Shown: positions 20,471 to 31,489, counted from the first letter of the stretch. The stretch: 49,528 nucleotides of DNA from Nemertoderma westbladi (GCA_032718475.1 JAUCBJ010005618.1:1-49528), one strand, 5' to 3'. Notes: generated from the sequence alone by a model not told the origin. Numbers and translations are program-made.

Positions 20471-21129
20471 ACTGCATTCTTGGCCACTGCATTATGTTTG
20501 AACCGGGATTATACAAGAACTGTTTCTGTATACATTTGCCCAAGAGATAATTTTTTCACTTGCGACCAACTTAAGCCACTGACTGGTTCTAACACACCGC
20601 GGTCTCTCTGGTTCGTTTGACTGAAACCTAAATTTAACTGAAATGCAAATTTTAATGAGTGTAACAAACCAATCCCGTATGAGACTTGAACATTTTCTGT
20701 TGGCAAACAATAAATTTAATGTTTATATTAAATGTAATATTTTTTTTTTTTATTGTAATTTATTTTAATAAATAAATTTATATTAACATTAATTGAGCGT
20801 TTAAAACTACAGTTCACCAAAATCAACCGATAACTGACAATAAGTAAACCGGGATATACAATATTAAATAACAGTCTTGCCCATTCCCCCCGAAGAACGA
20901 CAACAATAGCAAACCCCTCCCCCCCTAGTACATGTCCTGGTCTATCCCCCGGATCCCCGCCCCACCCCCAACACGAGACCCCGCCAAGGCGTCCTCCCAC
21001 CCCTCAGGCACAGAGAAGTCGCCCGAAGGAGACCAAACTGCAGCCATCGGCTCAACGCACCAAGCACCACCCACAACCCACGCTGCCTCAAGCCGACCTG
21101 CTTAGACTGCAGATTCTCAGCAATCCGGT
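20471..21129. other. Spacer between two retroelement remnants
   Basis: 20480-20710 may be more decayed LINE sequence but no motif is clear. 20740-20790 is T/A rich. 20880-21110 is C-rich and may be 3' sequence of the minus-strand RT element. Confidence 0.35.
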
Positions 21130-22750
21130 TAACAGTTCAACGCTATTCCAAAGGGAGTGCAGCCAGGGAGGACTCGAAGGTGGCTTTGAAGGTGGTGTCT
21201 TGTGCCTGTTGGCAGTAAGTGAGGGCCACCTTGAGGCAGGCAGCGTGGTCTGCAACATGAAGTTCCCCTCCAGTCTTAATAGCGTCCACTACCTTCACTG
21301 TGCCAGAAATCGATGCGAGGTGGATGGGTCCAGATCGCATGATGGGATCCCGGATACCCACACCACCATGACGGACAGGGAGAAGGAGAAGGGGCTCGAG
21401 TGTTGGTCCGGGAGTAGTCCCAAATAGTGCCGGTAAGTAGAGGTCAACAATGGATGTCCGGACGGGGGTGAGTTCGGCCTCTTATGGGTTACACACTCGG
21501 AGGACATAGTCCCACTCACTCTGCAAACATCGACTCATTGCTGAGTGTGCAGTCTGAGGAAACTATGTGGCAACGTTCGAAAGAACCTCTATCGAGTTTG
21601 TCCAGCCCTTCACCTTTTCAGAGACGAATTTCTTCTTACCGGCGGCATCACCAACGTAGCCACCAAGAAAGTGATGGTCGTAAACAATGCTGACTCCATC
21701 AGAGCCAAACAACTCATGAGCGGTGTCTTCCATTCCATGCTTTATGACAAGCTGACTCTTGGTTGGCTCGGGTGAATAGCCAATGGATGGACCTATCTGC
21801 TGAAGCTTCGTCCACCAACGGTGTACAGCCGCTATTCTGCCTACTGCCGATGCATCATCGGCATACCAGCACTGGCAGCGGTCTGTCATCGACGCAGATA
21901 TTGTATATGGTGTAGAAGTCAGCGTCGTTCTGGTCATTGGAGCGAGAGTAGAAGTTGGTGTCGTTGCGGTTGTTGGAGTCAGAGTAGAAGTTGACATGGT
22001 TGTCAGAGCCGGAGTAGAAGTCTGCAGCATCACGGATGTCAGAGCTGGAGTAGAAGTCAGCGTCATTGCGGTTGGTGGAGCCGGGGTAGAAGTTGGATAT
22101 GTAACGGAAGACGTCGGCATTGTCACGGATGTTGGAGTAGAAGTAATCGTTTCAGAAACTAATGTCGAATCGCCTGGCACATTACAAAGGGCCCAAATCA
22201 GTGGTAGAGTGGTGCACCTGTATCCGCCCATGGCCATTGGATCATCCTGGGTGTAGCCCTCTTTGCTCCTTATGGGTTGGTTGTCACCATGGAGATAGAG
22301 GGCTTCATGGCCGTTATAGGCCATTAACACCTGTACATAGCTGATCCGCTCCACACATCTGACTTATATCGGACTTGGTGGCCAACACCATGCAGTTAGC
22401 AAGAAGTCTATATGGGACCTCCTCAATCCCTATGGGTCGCACCCCAGGTTCCTTGTCAAGAGCGATTTCCCCCCAGGGTACTACAGAATTCGCCAAATGA
22501 CGAGCAAGGGCCATGAAGGCCTCCCGAAGCCTACTACTGTGGGTATTGTAGCGGGTTAGCAAAGCTTGCCAGAACTCCGCATCACCACCCACTGGTCCGG
22601 CGCTACCCTGAAGAGACTGAGCAACTTTGAGGACGACCTGAGCAGTGATGTCAACTTCCTCAAAGGGTGGGAGTCCATCCTCTGGAGTAATAAAGATATC
22701 TCAGGGAGGTGAGGATGGTATAGGATGCTTTGACTCAAGGACCTGGCGAA
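21130..22750 (-). pseudogene. Reverse transcriptase of an unclassified retroelement
   Basis: The minus strand encodes, in order and in three frames: 'LREAFMALARHLANSVVPWG', 'ALDKEPGVRPIGIEEVPYRL' and 'CGADQLCTG' (22314-22592), then 'SKEGYTQDDPMAMGGYR', 'WYADDASAVGR' and 'IGPSIGYSPEPTKSQLVIK' (21563-22354), then 'ADHAACLKVAL' (21143-21361). This order matches RT proteins of a poorly named group in marine invertebrates. The family usually has TQGDPLAM in motif B, and here the Gly is Asp. A Thr/Ser/Pro-rich repeat is inserted just before the catalytic YADD. Frameshifts near 22330 and 21450 make it a pseudogene. The clade cannot be assigned without a search. Confidence 0.6.
21912..22150. repeat. 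36-bp in-frame minisatellite within the RT sequence
   Basis: The anchor gtagaagt recurs at 21912, 21948, 21984, 22014, 22050, 22086 and 22137. Spacings are 36, 36, 30, 36, 36 and 51 bp, all multiples of three. On the minus strand it encodes a 12-residue motif of the type TSTPxxTxxT, and the frame stays open through the array. Confidence 0.85.
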
Positions 22751-23185
22751 CTGAAAAACCTTCGGAGTAGCCCTCAGCCTGAGAGTTGAGGTCTAGGACC
22801 CCTCCTCCATCCCTATCAGTAACCCCTCGGAGTGCGGCCTAGTTCTGTCTCGCCAGTACCTTCCGGTTGATAATGCGGATGGCATTATCTGTGGTGGATT
22901 TCTTAGAGCGTTCCAGCGTTGCATCGTTCTGCCTCCTGAATCAGCTATTCGTATTCACCGCGCTCCCACATACCGAAGCGGTGCGCCGAATGTCAGGCCC
23001 CTTGTAAACCCCAGGATCTCGCTGAAACATGGAGGCAGCAAAACAAAGAAAACGTTCTGATGGGTGGATTCCTCAGTTTATGAATTTATTACTCCTGTTA
23101 ATATGTTTTAAATGTAATATTAATATTGAAGTCCCAATAATAACTATTTCCAGTGTGACCATTATAATAATCATATATTTAATTA
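22751..23185. other. Spacer / start of Grl intron
   Basis: The part to 23000 is GC-richer and may be further 5' sequence of the RT element. From 23040 it is AT-rich and should be the first intron of the receptor gene, whose donor is at 23186-23191. No second exon was found downstream. Confidence 0.35.
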
Positions 23186-23191
23186 ACTTAC

Positions 23192-23890
23192 TGTAAATCC
23201 TATTTCTGTTGTTAAGATGACATAATACTTTGTTGGATCTGAATCAGATGCGTTAGTTAGTTTCAGTAGAGGGTGAGATGCTACCCCTTGCGTAGAGAAA
23301 ATTACATTTCCTGATAAATCAAAGGTTACAAATGCAGCTCCCAAAATGGTTAGCTTTAATGAACATTTTCTCATCTCATCAGCCATTTTGATGTAAGAAT
23401 CACAATCCATTACGCTAGCAGCAAGGGTGTTGCATTTTGTAAATAATTGCTGCATTTGATTGCTGCATCTGAAACTGTACATTAAATGAAGAGTAACAAT
23501 TGTACATTGTAACAGCCACATTGCCAATATTGCCGAGAAAATTCCCTCTTCAAGGTCAAATCCCTTATAAATTTCAGTTCCAAGACTACATAGTGCAGTT
23601 ACTAAGTTTGTTAACAATGATGTGAGCGTGATTAACATTACCGGTATGTGAATATGTTTTGGCATTGTAGGGACACCTTTCAGTTTGCAGTTTTCCCTGA
23701 AAGTCAAACCCAGAAGCTTTAAGGTTTGATTTAAACTGGCAAACATGTAAACTGCATCTTTTGTTGGAGTGGCTGCAGATTGATCCGGTATGTTCTGTTC
23801 ATTATTATAAAAACCGTTACAATATTCGTCATTTCCATCAACATTATCTTTAGTTATTTTATTTTTCGCTGTTTCTGGTTCGATCTTCAT
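23192..23890 (-). CDS. Gustatory receptor-like protein, first coding exon (gene B)
   Basis: This 233-codon exon begins at ATG 23890 and ends in phase 0 at a consensus donor (GTAAGT, 23186-23191). The start is a polar ~75-residue N-terminus, longer than in many receptors of this class. Three hydrophobic segments follow at about residues 81-103, 113-138 and 176-198, fitting TM1-TM3 of a seven-transmembrane Gr/Grl protein with a cytoplasmic N-terminus. Later exons (TM4-TM7 and the C-terminal TY...QF motif) were not found between here and position 1. They may be far away or lost among the transposons. It shares strand and type with the exons at 44.5-45.5 kb, so the two are probably tandem paralogues. 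Identification rests on topology and on those neighbours. Confidence 0.5.
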
Positions 23891-25392
23891 GTTGGCAAAA
23901 AAATTGTGACAGGCACTTTACTGTCACAATAGAAGTTCAATTTGAAATTCAGATGAAGAAAATTAAACCAAATCAAGAAATTAGAAAGTAAAGCTGTTAT
24001 ATTATTATATTGTGTCTAGAAAATAAAACTAGAAAATATATTAATATTAAAAGGATTAAACAAAAATATAGAGCAAATAACTCTAATACTACGGTACAAA
24101 ACCGTAATTTGAAGGTATTTCAAAACGTTTTAGGTTCAACTATGCAGAATGCAGATCCACAGAAAATTTATACATTGCAAAGTAACTGTCAATAACCAGG
24201 ATAGTACTTGAACCCAATCTAAGCGAACTAATGTGAAAACCGTTGAGCAAAATCTTCATCTCGAAATGTGGCTCTCTGTTCATCTCTCTGTCACCATAAC
24301 AGTCAAATTATTGAAAAGCACACCGTCTAGCTATAGGGGCTGTAACGTCCAACCATAAAAAGAAGCACACCGGGAGAAGTGCGACGCTGATTGGCTAGAG
24401 CAGTGTGACAGCTGATTGGCTAACAGTACAGTAAGTTACGTTTACCAATTCATTGGCCTGGGCCTATGTTGTAGCACTGACACTGTTAATAACTTCATTT
24501 CATTTATTCATTTATCTCAACAACTTCAACATACCCATCACCGCACCATAATTGTAATAAAAAACGCAAACGGGTTAGGATGTGACAATGATGAAGTTAT
24601 TAAGATGAAATGAATGTGTATGCAGTATAAAAGCATTGTAAATGCTTGATTGAACTGTTGTAGCTACCGGCTGACCGGTACTGGTATTTTTGCAATAATT
24701 TAATGGTTCGGCTGTTTGGTACCGGTAGACTGCTGGACTAGTATGTCTTCTTCTGTTGTAGCTACCGGTACCGGTACTGGTATTTTTGCAAGAATTGAAT
24801 GCAGGAATGGTTTGATACCGGTAGACTGGGATGTCTTCCGTCACTATGTTATGTTGGCGTCACCACTGTCACCTATCTGCCCATTATATCTGTAGGCAGA
24901 ACAGCAGTGGGCCTATATCATCACAAGAAGTTAAATAGAGAACACGACAACTGCTGCTTAATGCTTACAGTTGGTTACCCGGTAGCGGTAATACATTTGT
25001 TAAATTAATGGATTTAGGCCTACTTCTTGACTAGGCTCTGACTACAATAGCCTACTGCAATAGATACGTTAGGCCTGTCTATTCGGTTTGAGTCAGCGCA
25101 GTCCAGTCACCAATGTTGCATAGTTTTATTAAAACTGCATTTTTATCACACCGCTACCGGCATTGGTACAGCTCTAATCAGCCTATCCAATAAACTCCAG
25201 AACTCACTCACTCATCTAACAGTACAACGGTTTACAGCAAGCAAAGGGCTGAGGGGGGGCGGTGAGTACTATACAAATACCAAAGACCTAATTAAGTAAC
25301 CTGCATAATCTTGTAACATGTGTTAACTTTCGTTTATTGTTTTGGTTCCCCCAACACGTCTCTGTAACCTGCTCCTTTACTAACCTCCTCCA

Positions 25393-25511
25393 TTAAATGG
25401 CAATGGGACCTTTACGCTCTTTGGGACCTAATGCGCTTTTGGATCTAACTCGACTTTACCTCTTTGTTTTGTACAGGTCCCAAAGAGCATTAGGTCCCAT
25501 TGCCATTTAAG
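25393..25511. repeat. Inverted repeat inside the hAT-like element
   Basis: The arm 'taaatggcaatgggacc' with 'ctctttgggacctaatgc' at 25393-25434 is matched in inverse by 'caggtcccaaagagcatta' and 'ggtcccattgccattta' at 25480-25511. The spacer is about 45 bp. It can form a long hairpin. Confidence 0.75.
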
Positions 25512-25727
25512 TGAGCAGGTTAGTAAAGGTGCTTTATTTATGTAAATGTATGTTTAATTATGTATGTTTATTTATGTAAAATACACAAATAAAGAGGTTT
25601 TTAAAAATTATACAGTCAAATAAGGATATAATAGTAATAAGCCTAAAAATGAATGAATCGCGACGAATTCTGAATGTATCGCGAAATAAGCGTGTACTAA
25701 TTTCCTGATAGCACCCTAAAGTTTCAT

Positions 25728-25890
25728 CCAATCAGCGTCACACTTCTCCCGGTGTGCTTCTCTCCGTGTGCTTCTCTATATCCAATCAGCGTCGCACTTA
25801 TCCCGGTGTGCTTCTCTCCGTGTGCTTCTCTATATCCAATCAGCGTCGCACTTATCCCGGTGTGCTTCTCTCCGTGTGCTTCTCTATATG
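25728..25890. repeat. 54-bp tandem repeat, 3 copies
   Basis: Units start ccaatcagcgtc at 25728, 25782 and 25836. Each contains two versions of 'ggtgtgcttctct'. The array is the amplified inner edge of the right terminal inverted repeat. The open frame through it is only a consequence of the period being divisible by three. Confidence 0.85.
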
Positions 25891-25929
25891 GTTGGACGTT
25901 ACAGACTCTTCTCCCATCTAGCTAAAAAT

Positions 25930-26945
25930 ATTTCTTACGATGTCTATCCGTCAAGATATATCCGATAAATGAACAGAAAAACAGACAGTTTGGATGCCAA
26001 CAATAGTGAAATGAAAATTGACATCAGAAAAAAATCATCAAACAGAAAAAACCAAATTGAGGAAATTTGCAAAAGATATATTTTCAATAATTTTTAATTA
26101 TTGTTTGTAGTTTTAAATGTGAAAAGTTGGTGTTACAAATAGTATCAAATTTCTTGGGACTGTAACATTGTTGGCCAAGTTTATGTAAGAAACTTAGAGG
26201 TAATTTCTTAAATTAATTAAATTAAATAAATTATTTCCCAAAGGTAAAATAAAGTTTAACAAGCAGAAAACAAAACAGCAATTAAAAAAAATTAAAAATA
26301 CAAATATATAGATTCACATAAAATACACGATGTTCAAATGAACCTCGTCAATGAAACTATCAGAAGTTGTAATAAACCTTTCTTTTATGCAAACTTCCAT
26401 CCAATAGGTGATACAATGAAATCCTCTTATATATGAAATAACCATTGGAGCGTACCTACTATAATGTTTCATTTAAACTAACAAAGGATTAATTATCCAA
26501 CGAAGCGTCACAAATTTTATTAGGTTTACTTTCAGTACTTTCAAGAACCACCGCTAATTGAATAATAAATAAATAATAATGCAGAAACTATAAAAGGCAA
26601 ACAACTCAAGGGAATAACTTATCGTATTATTTGTTATAAAGGTCCTACTGTATACCAAGTCCAGGATCCAGGACTATCTAGAGGTGTTGATTTCATTAGC
26701 CCTGAGTGGATTTACCATTACCACCATACTTTAGGATCATCGATTCGACAAGAATCTAGTTAAAAAAATACTAATTCAATAACGAACGATTTGATCATAA
26801 CAATTTGACTCTTGAGATATCTGCGTTTGTGGAGCAGCAATGAAATAATTCATATCAGAACTTGGAAGCGAAACATATTTAGAAATGAAAGGCTTAAATG
26901 ATTAATAAATAAATAAGATAATTTTATGTATAAGTCTAACACACT
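25930..26945. other. AT-rich spacer
   Basis: Nothing was recognised: no open frames of note, several A-rich runs. Confidence 0.4.
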
Positions 26946-26949
26946 AGAA

Positions 26950-27396
26950 GAGAAGATGCACAACTTCTACTAAACAAGGTGGAAAGGGCTGTTACGGAGT
27001 TTGGATTGAATATAAATGCTACCAAGACCGAATACATGACTATTAATGTTACTGGAAGCCTTACCATCATCGATAATAATCAACTAAAGAACGTTAACGA
27101 TTTCCTTCAGTCATGGGTGGAGTGTGGAGAGCACCAGTAAAGACATAGGAGTTAGGAAAGCTAAGGCATGGGTACGGGTAGCTCAATCAAAAATGGATAC
27201 CATCTGGAAATCACACTTCTACCACCACCTGAAGACCAAGTTCTTTCGAGCTACAGTGGAAAGTGTACTTTTATACGGGGGTGAGACCTGGACACTGACT
27301 AAATCACTTGAACAACGTATTGATGGTTGCTACACAAGAATCCTAAGGGCAGCTCTAAACATTAGCTGGAGACATATGACGAACGCCGAGCATTAC
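26950..27396 (+). pseudogene. LINE RT C-terminal fragment, second family
   Basis: The plus strand encodes 'LLLNKVERAVTEFGLNINAT' and 'KTEYMTINVTG' (after motif C of RT). A frameshift near 27110 interrupts the usual 'YLGSWV' block. Then come 'DIGVRKAKAWVRVAQSKMD', 'KTKFFRATVESVLLYGGETW' and 'RIDGCYTRILRAAL'. It is the same broad clade as the 10.9-kb element but clearly another family. It is truncated at both ends: motif A-C and the C-terminal end are absent. Confidence 0.7.
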
Positions 27397-27561
27397 AGGT
27401 ACAATACCACCTGTGCACTGTGCAGTGGTGTGGCACTGATGAAATCACAATGAATTGTTGAAACTCCCCAGGCAATACTGAGTAATACCATATACCTCCT
27501 AATTTCATCACCAAATCCAACACAAACAAAATTAGCTTATCGGGACGGGTGTAAACGCTGT

Positions 27562-27815
27562 GCCGACAGTGTTTCGACAGTGTCGGCATAACGCAACACC
27601 GACACTGTCGGCACAACGTTATGTCGACACTGTCGGCACAACGTAATGCCGACACTGCCGGCACAACGTAACGCCGACACTGTCGGCATAACGTAACGCC
27701 GACACTGTCGGCATAACGTAACACCAACACTGTCGGCACAACGTAACGCCGACACTCATCACATTATCTGCACACTGTCGGCACAACGTTATGCCGACAC
27801 TGTCGGCACAGCAAT
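27562..27815. repeat. 25-bp minisatellite of perfect short palindromes
   Basis: Ten anchors (gacactgtcg or variants) occur at 27576, 27601, 27626, 27651, 27676, 27701, 27726, 27751, 27771 and 27796. The spacing is exactly 25 bp except one 20-bp step. Each unit is the palindrome GCCGACA-C-TGTCGGC plus a ten-base spacer like acaacgtaac. All reading frames through it are open by chance and are not genes. Confidence 0.9.
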
Positions 27816-27829
27816 ATATATATAAAATA

Positions 27830-28600
27830 CAATGGATAAGCAATATATACATATATACAACACGTTTACCGTATGGCAATATAATAGATTGCACAACACG
27901 TGATCTTCCCTTTGTTTGTCAACGAGGCGCTATTGCTACCTTGAATTTGCTAGGCAGTAATCCCCTTTATTGGAGGGTGATAATTGCTGCCGTTAAATGG
28001 CTGATGCCTAATAGGGTGACATATTGGTTTCTGCTTCTGGATTGGCGAAGCGCATATCCTGTATAACCATTAAACATATTAGTCTTAATAGACCCATCAG
28101 TTAGTAGTTAATCAATCCTAGTGCTAAACAATTCCATTTATTGGTTGTAATATTGTGAGACGGCACAGTATTCATTCAGAGAGCAGATGAAATGTAGTAG
28201 GGTTTAATAGATCATATTCATATAATATATCCATTAATATTTTATATTATGTAGACTTTAGTTAGATGTCAATTATTTCCCACAAACCACAGGATGTACT
28301 GTATATGAGCCAAAAACTGGTATCAGTCATAATACCATTGTTCAAATAATGTTAAGTACGTACTTAGTCTGTTAAAATCGCAGACCAATATGTGTTTTTT
28401 GGTAACTTATGCAAACTCATATAATTGGATTGTTGTTCACTAGACCTTATTTCGATAAGACTATTTGGCCATGCATGCTTCCTGTATGTAATGAGATATA
28501 AGTATTAGTAAACTCTCTAGTGACCCCTTCTAACAAACTACATAATTACTTTGTGAGAATTTAAACTTTCAGTAATATAAAATTTAATTAAATGTTATAT
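27830..28600. other. AT-rich spacer
   Basis: No gene was recognised. The part to 27860 is an AT dinucleotide-like run. Confidence 0.4.
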
Positions 28601-28607
28601 TTATTCC

Positions 28608-28782
28608 AGGGTGCTAAAATACACAATCATTTATTTTGTCGGCTTGATCCTGACAATAAAAAAAGGACCAAAACGGTTGCTCTAAAAAAACACATTGCTC
28701 TAATAAATATTTTTGAAACCAAAACCTCAATACATCATTATAATACCCGTTCTGCGTCAGCTCAGTACAAATTTTCTTGCTA
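28608..28782 (+). CDS. Possible terminal exon, unknown
   Basis: A good acceptor (ttatttattccag, ending 28607) is followed by 57 open codons and a TAG. The sequence is basic in its first half and ends 'HHYNTRSASAQYKFSC'. The YNTR block resembles one seen near the ends of some LINE proteins. No other exon was found, so this could be chance or a retroelement scrap. Confidence 0.18.
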
Positions 28783-30316
28783 GCTATACTAGCATTGCTA
28801 CAGCTGCAGCTCTAAGCAACCGGTCGGACTCATTTATATACCCTACTTTAAATTATTAGAAGCCCGCTCAAAGAGCAGGTATAGTTACTGTCAGAAAAAA
28901 TTGTTAGTGAGGGATATTTTCCAACCTAGCTTTTTTTATTAAATTTTGCTTTGCTTTGTTCGAACATTGCTTTGGTGGTTCATAATCACGTTACAAAATT
29001 TCTGATCTATTTTATGTGTGGTATTCGATATATTTCGTTATTTGACATTATTTTGTCGCGAAATTAAATGTATATAGCCATTCATTGACAGCTGTGGCAA
29101 AGGAATATAGAGTTGGCTTTAGGATCATTATTGGGCGGGTCTGACCCATTCATTAGATGACGGCCCTGTGCTTATAATTCTACAAGCTGTCCTATCATAC
29201 CACCTAACATAGCAGTGATAGAGTAGATATTCTCAATGGATTCACTGGGAAGAGCATTCAGCTTGCGGGGTAATACATTAGTGAGTAAACACATCATTAT
29301 TACAAAAACTTGTTAAGTATATACTTATCTGCAGTTCTGGCCTATCCATTCAATATTATTTCATTACTAGGCCCTCACTCTGCACCAGCTGGTGTCCTAT
29401 CACTGAGTCTATTACAATTTTCGTGTTATGGGGATAATATTCGAATTAAAGAAAAGTTACTTTAATAATTTTTTCGAAACTTTTTTTCCCCATCCTGGGG
29501 TTGAGCTGCGTCGATTGATATAACTTCTATTGACGGACGAGCTATTGTTTCGGAGGAGATCACCTGATTTACATATAAGTAAATATTGATAGAGAATACA
29601 TTTACAGTATGAAGTCCTAACGGTCTTCTAATAATTAATACATGCTGCCTTACCATAGTTTAGCTCACAGATAAAGCAATAAATGAGTTACAGCTAGTTA
29701 TATATTAATTGTAATTGATCTAACAATTGGAGTTCAGATCAAACATCTCGCTTCTATTAACACATTATAAATGGGGCCTTCGTACAGCACGAGACGGGGT
29801 TAACCAGAGTAAGAGTGCACTAATAGTATTCTATAGAAATGTAATGATTGATTGACCAACCAATTGATTATGAACCGGGACCACTAATTAACCGACCACA
29901 GCTTTCCTCGTTAGTTATAAATAAAGATAATCCAGGCTTTAAGGTTATTAATATAGCGGCGTCTCCATATCATTACAATATACACAAATTGACCATCAAA
30001 TATAATATATCAACAATAAACACTGAGCTTCCGGACTGGCCAGTTCTAAAAAAAGGATTGCAAATTCATCCCTTAGCCAATCACAAGCTTACATACGTCA
30101 AATTTATCATTGTTTACATTCCACACAAAGACCAACTGGGTTAGGAAAATGAAAAATAGATTCTATTGGCTGTTGGGACTTGACAATTTTACCAAGTTCT
30201 TACTAAGTGAATACCGAAATCGAACATTATGTAATGTCACTTATGATTCAACTGTCCAAATAACATTCTCTTTCAATTATTGTTTAATTAATTTCATACA
30301 TTAATATATTAAACTA
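28783..30316. other. AT-rich region upstream of the fibrinogen-related gene
   Basis: No convincing coding sequence. A motif 'ggggccttcgtacagcacgaga' at 29773-29794 resembles sequence in the Mutator-like element at 43 kb. Promoter elements of the downstream gene cannot be assigned; 'taatatatta' lies just before its ATG. Confidence 0.4.
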
Positions 30317-31204
30317 ATGGCGAACCAAAAAGTAAGTTATTCTGAGATTCAGAAAGCTTCAATGGGGAATGAAATTGAAACCCCGATGTTGTCACCAGAT
30401 ACCGACCAGAAAGTTGAGAATGAGAGAGTATATGGTAGAAGGTCAGGGAGAAGAAGGCAGGTTGTAGCGGCTGGTGTGGCAGTGGCTGTTGTTTTGGTAG
30501 TCGTGGTACCAACCTTTGCTGTAATACTGACCAGCAATAAAGAAGAAAGAGTTACCAAATCCGTTCGGTACATTTGCACTAGTACGCCAGTAGACGCCAC
30601 TGATTTCGTCCTCCACCATAATGGATTGAACGGTTCAATACGCTGCGACAACACAGATGATGGTGGGCCGTGGATTGTAATACAGAGGCGAGTAAATGAT
30701 TCTGTGGGATTCAATCGCGATTGGGAAAGTTACAGGTCTGGTTTCGGAGATCTAAATGGAAGTTTCTGGTTGGGTCTCGAAAACATAAACAAATTGAGCG
30801 AAGGCGGAGTCATATTGAAGGTGGATCTTTGGTACAAAGAAACACACGAATACGCCATGTACCAAAATTTCAGTGTTGGTGATTCTAAGAATAATTACAC
30901 TTTATATATATCTCAGTACAACAAAAACAGCACTGCTGGTGACGCAATACTTGTTGGGAAACCCGGTGGGAGCGGCTACCTCAATGGATCCGCTTTCTCA
31001 ACATTTGACCGCGATAACGATTCGTACGACGGAAACTGCGCCTACTACTACAAAGGGGGTTGGTGGTATAATAATTGCGCCGCCTCCAACCTAAACGGCG
31101 TCTATGGGGATGATGGTGATGATGGGTTTTCTTGGGGCGCAGTCAATATGAACTTCAACTTCACACTGATTGATAAAGTGGAGATGAAGATTAGGAAAAA
31201 TTAG
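30317..31204 (+). CDS. Type II membrane-anchored fibrinogen-related protein (FReD)
   Basis: A single uninterrupted 295-codon frame. Residues 1-48 are a polar, Arg-rich (RRSGRRRQ) cytoplasmic tail. Residues 49-72 are one strongly hydrophobic segment with no cleavage site, giving a type II topology. Residues about 84-292 are a fibrinogen C-terminal domain: 'WIVIQRR', 'RDWESYRSGFGDLNGSFWLG', a calcium-site-like DRDND at 231-235, and 'NCAYYYKGGWW' then 'NLNGVYG'. Cys 241 and 254 have the conserved 13-residue spacing of the second disulphide, and Cys 87/110 could form the first. About nine N-glycosylation sequons lie in the outer part. Such proteins are extracellular lectin-like recognition molecules; the ligand is unknown. 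The lack of introns and the short domain (no collagen or coiled coil) suggest a retrocopy or a lineage-specific family. An attaaa signal follows at 31271. Confidence 0.85.
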   Translation: MANQKVSYSEIQKASMGNEIETPMLSPDTDQKVENERVYGRRSGRRRQVVAAGVAVAVVLVVVVPTFAVILTSNKEERVTKSVRYICTSTPVDATDFVLHHNGLNGSIRCDNTDDGGPWIVIQRRVNDSVGFNRDWESYRSGFGDLNGSFWLGLENINKLSEGGVILKVDLWYKETHEYAMYQNFSVGDSKNNYTLYISQYNKNSTAGDAILVGKPGGSGYLNGSAFSTFDRDNDSYDGNCAYYYKGGWWYNNCAASNLNGVYGDDGDDGFSWGAVNMNFNFTLIDKVEMKIRKN

Positions 31205-31270
31205 AAATATTTCGCTTAAAAGAATCAGCAGTACCTTTTATTTTATCACTTTTTCTTAACTTAATTAACT

Positions 31271-31276
31271 ATTAAA
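31271..31276 (+). promoter_or_regulatory. Possible poly(A) signal of the FReD gene
   Basis: ATTAAA, the commonest variant of AATAAA, lies 67 bp after the stop codon in T/A-rich sequence. Confidence 0.35.
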
Positions 31277-31330
31277 ATCTATCAAATTTCTTATTTCTTT
31301 TTTTAATTTCACGTAAAGTTTCTATGTTGT

Positions 31331-31397
31331 AAGTTTGTATTGTGTGGTTGCCAAGTTTGTATTGTGTGGTTGCCAAGTGCGTATTGTGTGGTTGCCA
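31331..31397. repeat. 22-bp tandem repeat, 3 copies
   Basis: 'aagtttgtattgtgtggttgcc' repeats at 31331, 31353 and 31375 with one or two changes. It lies in the 3' flank of the FReD gene. Confidence 0.85.
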
Positions 31398-31489
31398 AGT
31401 TTGGAGAAAACCCCACCAATTATTAGTTGCCTTGATGCCATTTAAAATCCATGTTGCAAAGGAAAGAAACAAAACTTTTTTGGGGTATT

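Larger units (their letters stand above)
24334..25916. mobile_element. hAT-like non-autonomous DNA transposon
   Basis: The exact 8-bp direct repeat TCTAGCTA flanks the element at 24326-24333 and 25917-25924. This is the target-duplication length of hAT elements. The left end TAGGGGCTGTAACGTCC and the inverted right end share 'ctgtaacgtccaaccata' (24340-24357 and 25887-25904) and further inverted sequence up to the cacaccggga...gcgacgctgattgg block. Inside are a 98-bp tandem pair (24657, 24755) rich in ccggta, a large inverted repeat (25393-25434 / 25480-25511) and three 54-bp repeats next to the right end (25728, 25782, 25836). No transposase frame is present. Confidence 0.75.

Noticed and set aside
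25768-25968. Plus-strand frame with a repeated 18-residue unit
   Set aside because: It is a by-product of the 54-bp repeat of the hAT-like element, whose period is divisible by three.
27362-27894. Overlapping Cys-rich minus-strand frames (repeats like LCRQCRRY)
   Set aside because: All three frames are open because the 25-bp palindrome repeat has no stop in any frame. The repeats cycle through frames and do not encode one conserved unit.
29848-30144. 98-codon plus-strand frame upstream of the FReD gene
   Set aside because: AT-rich composition, no domain, no splice signals, and it lies in an otherwise non-coding stretch.
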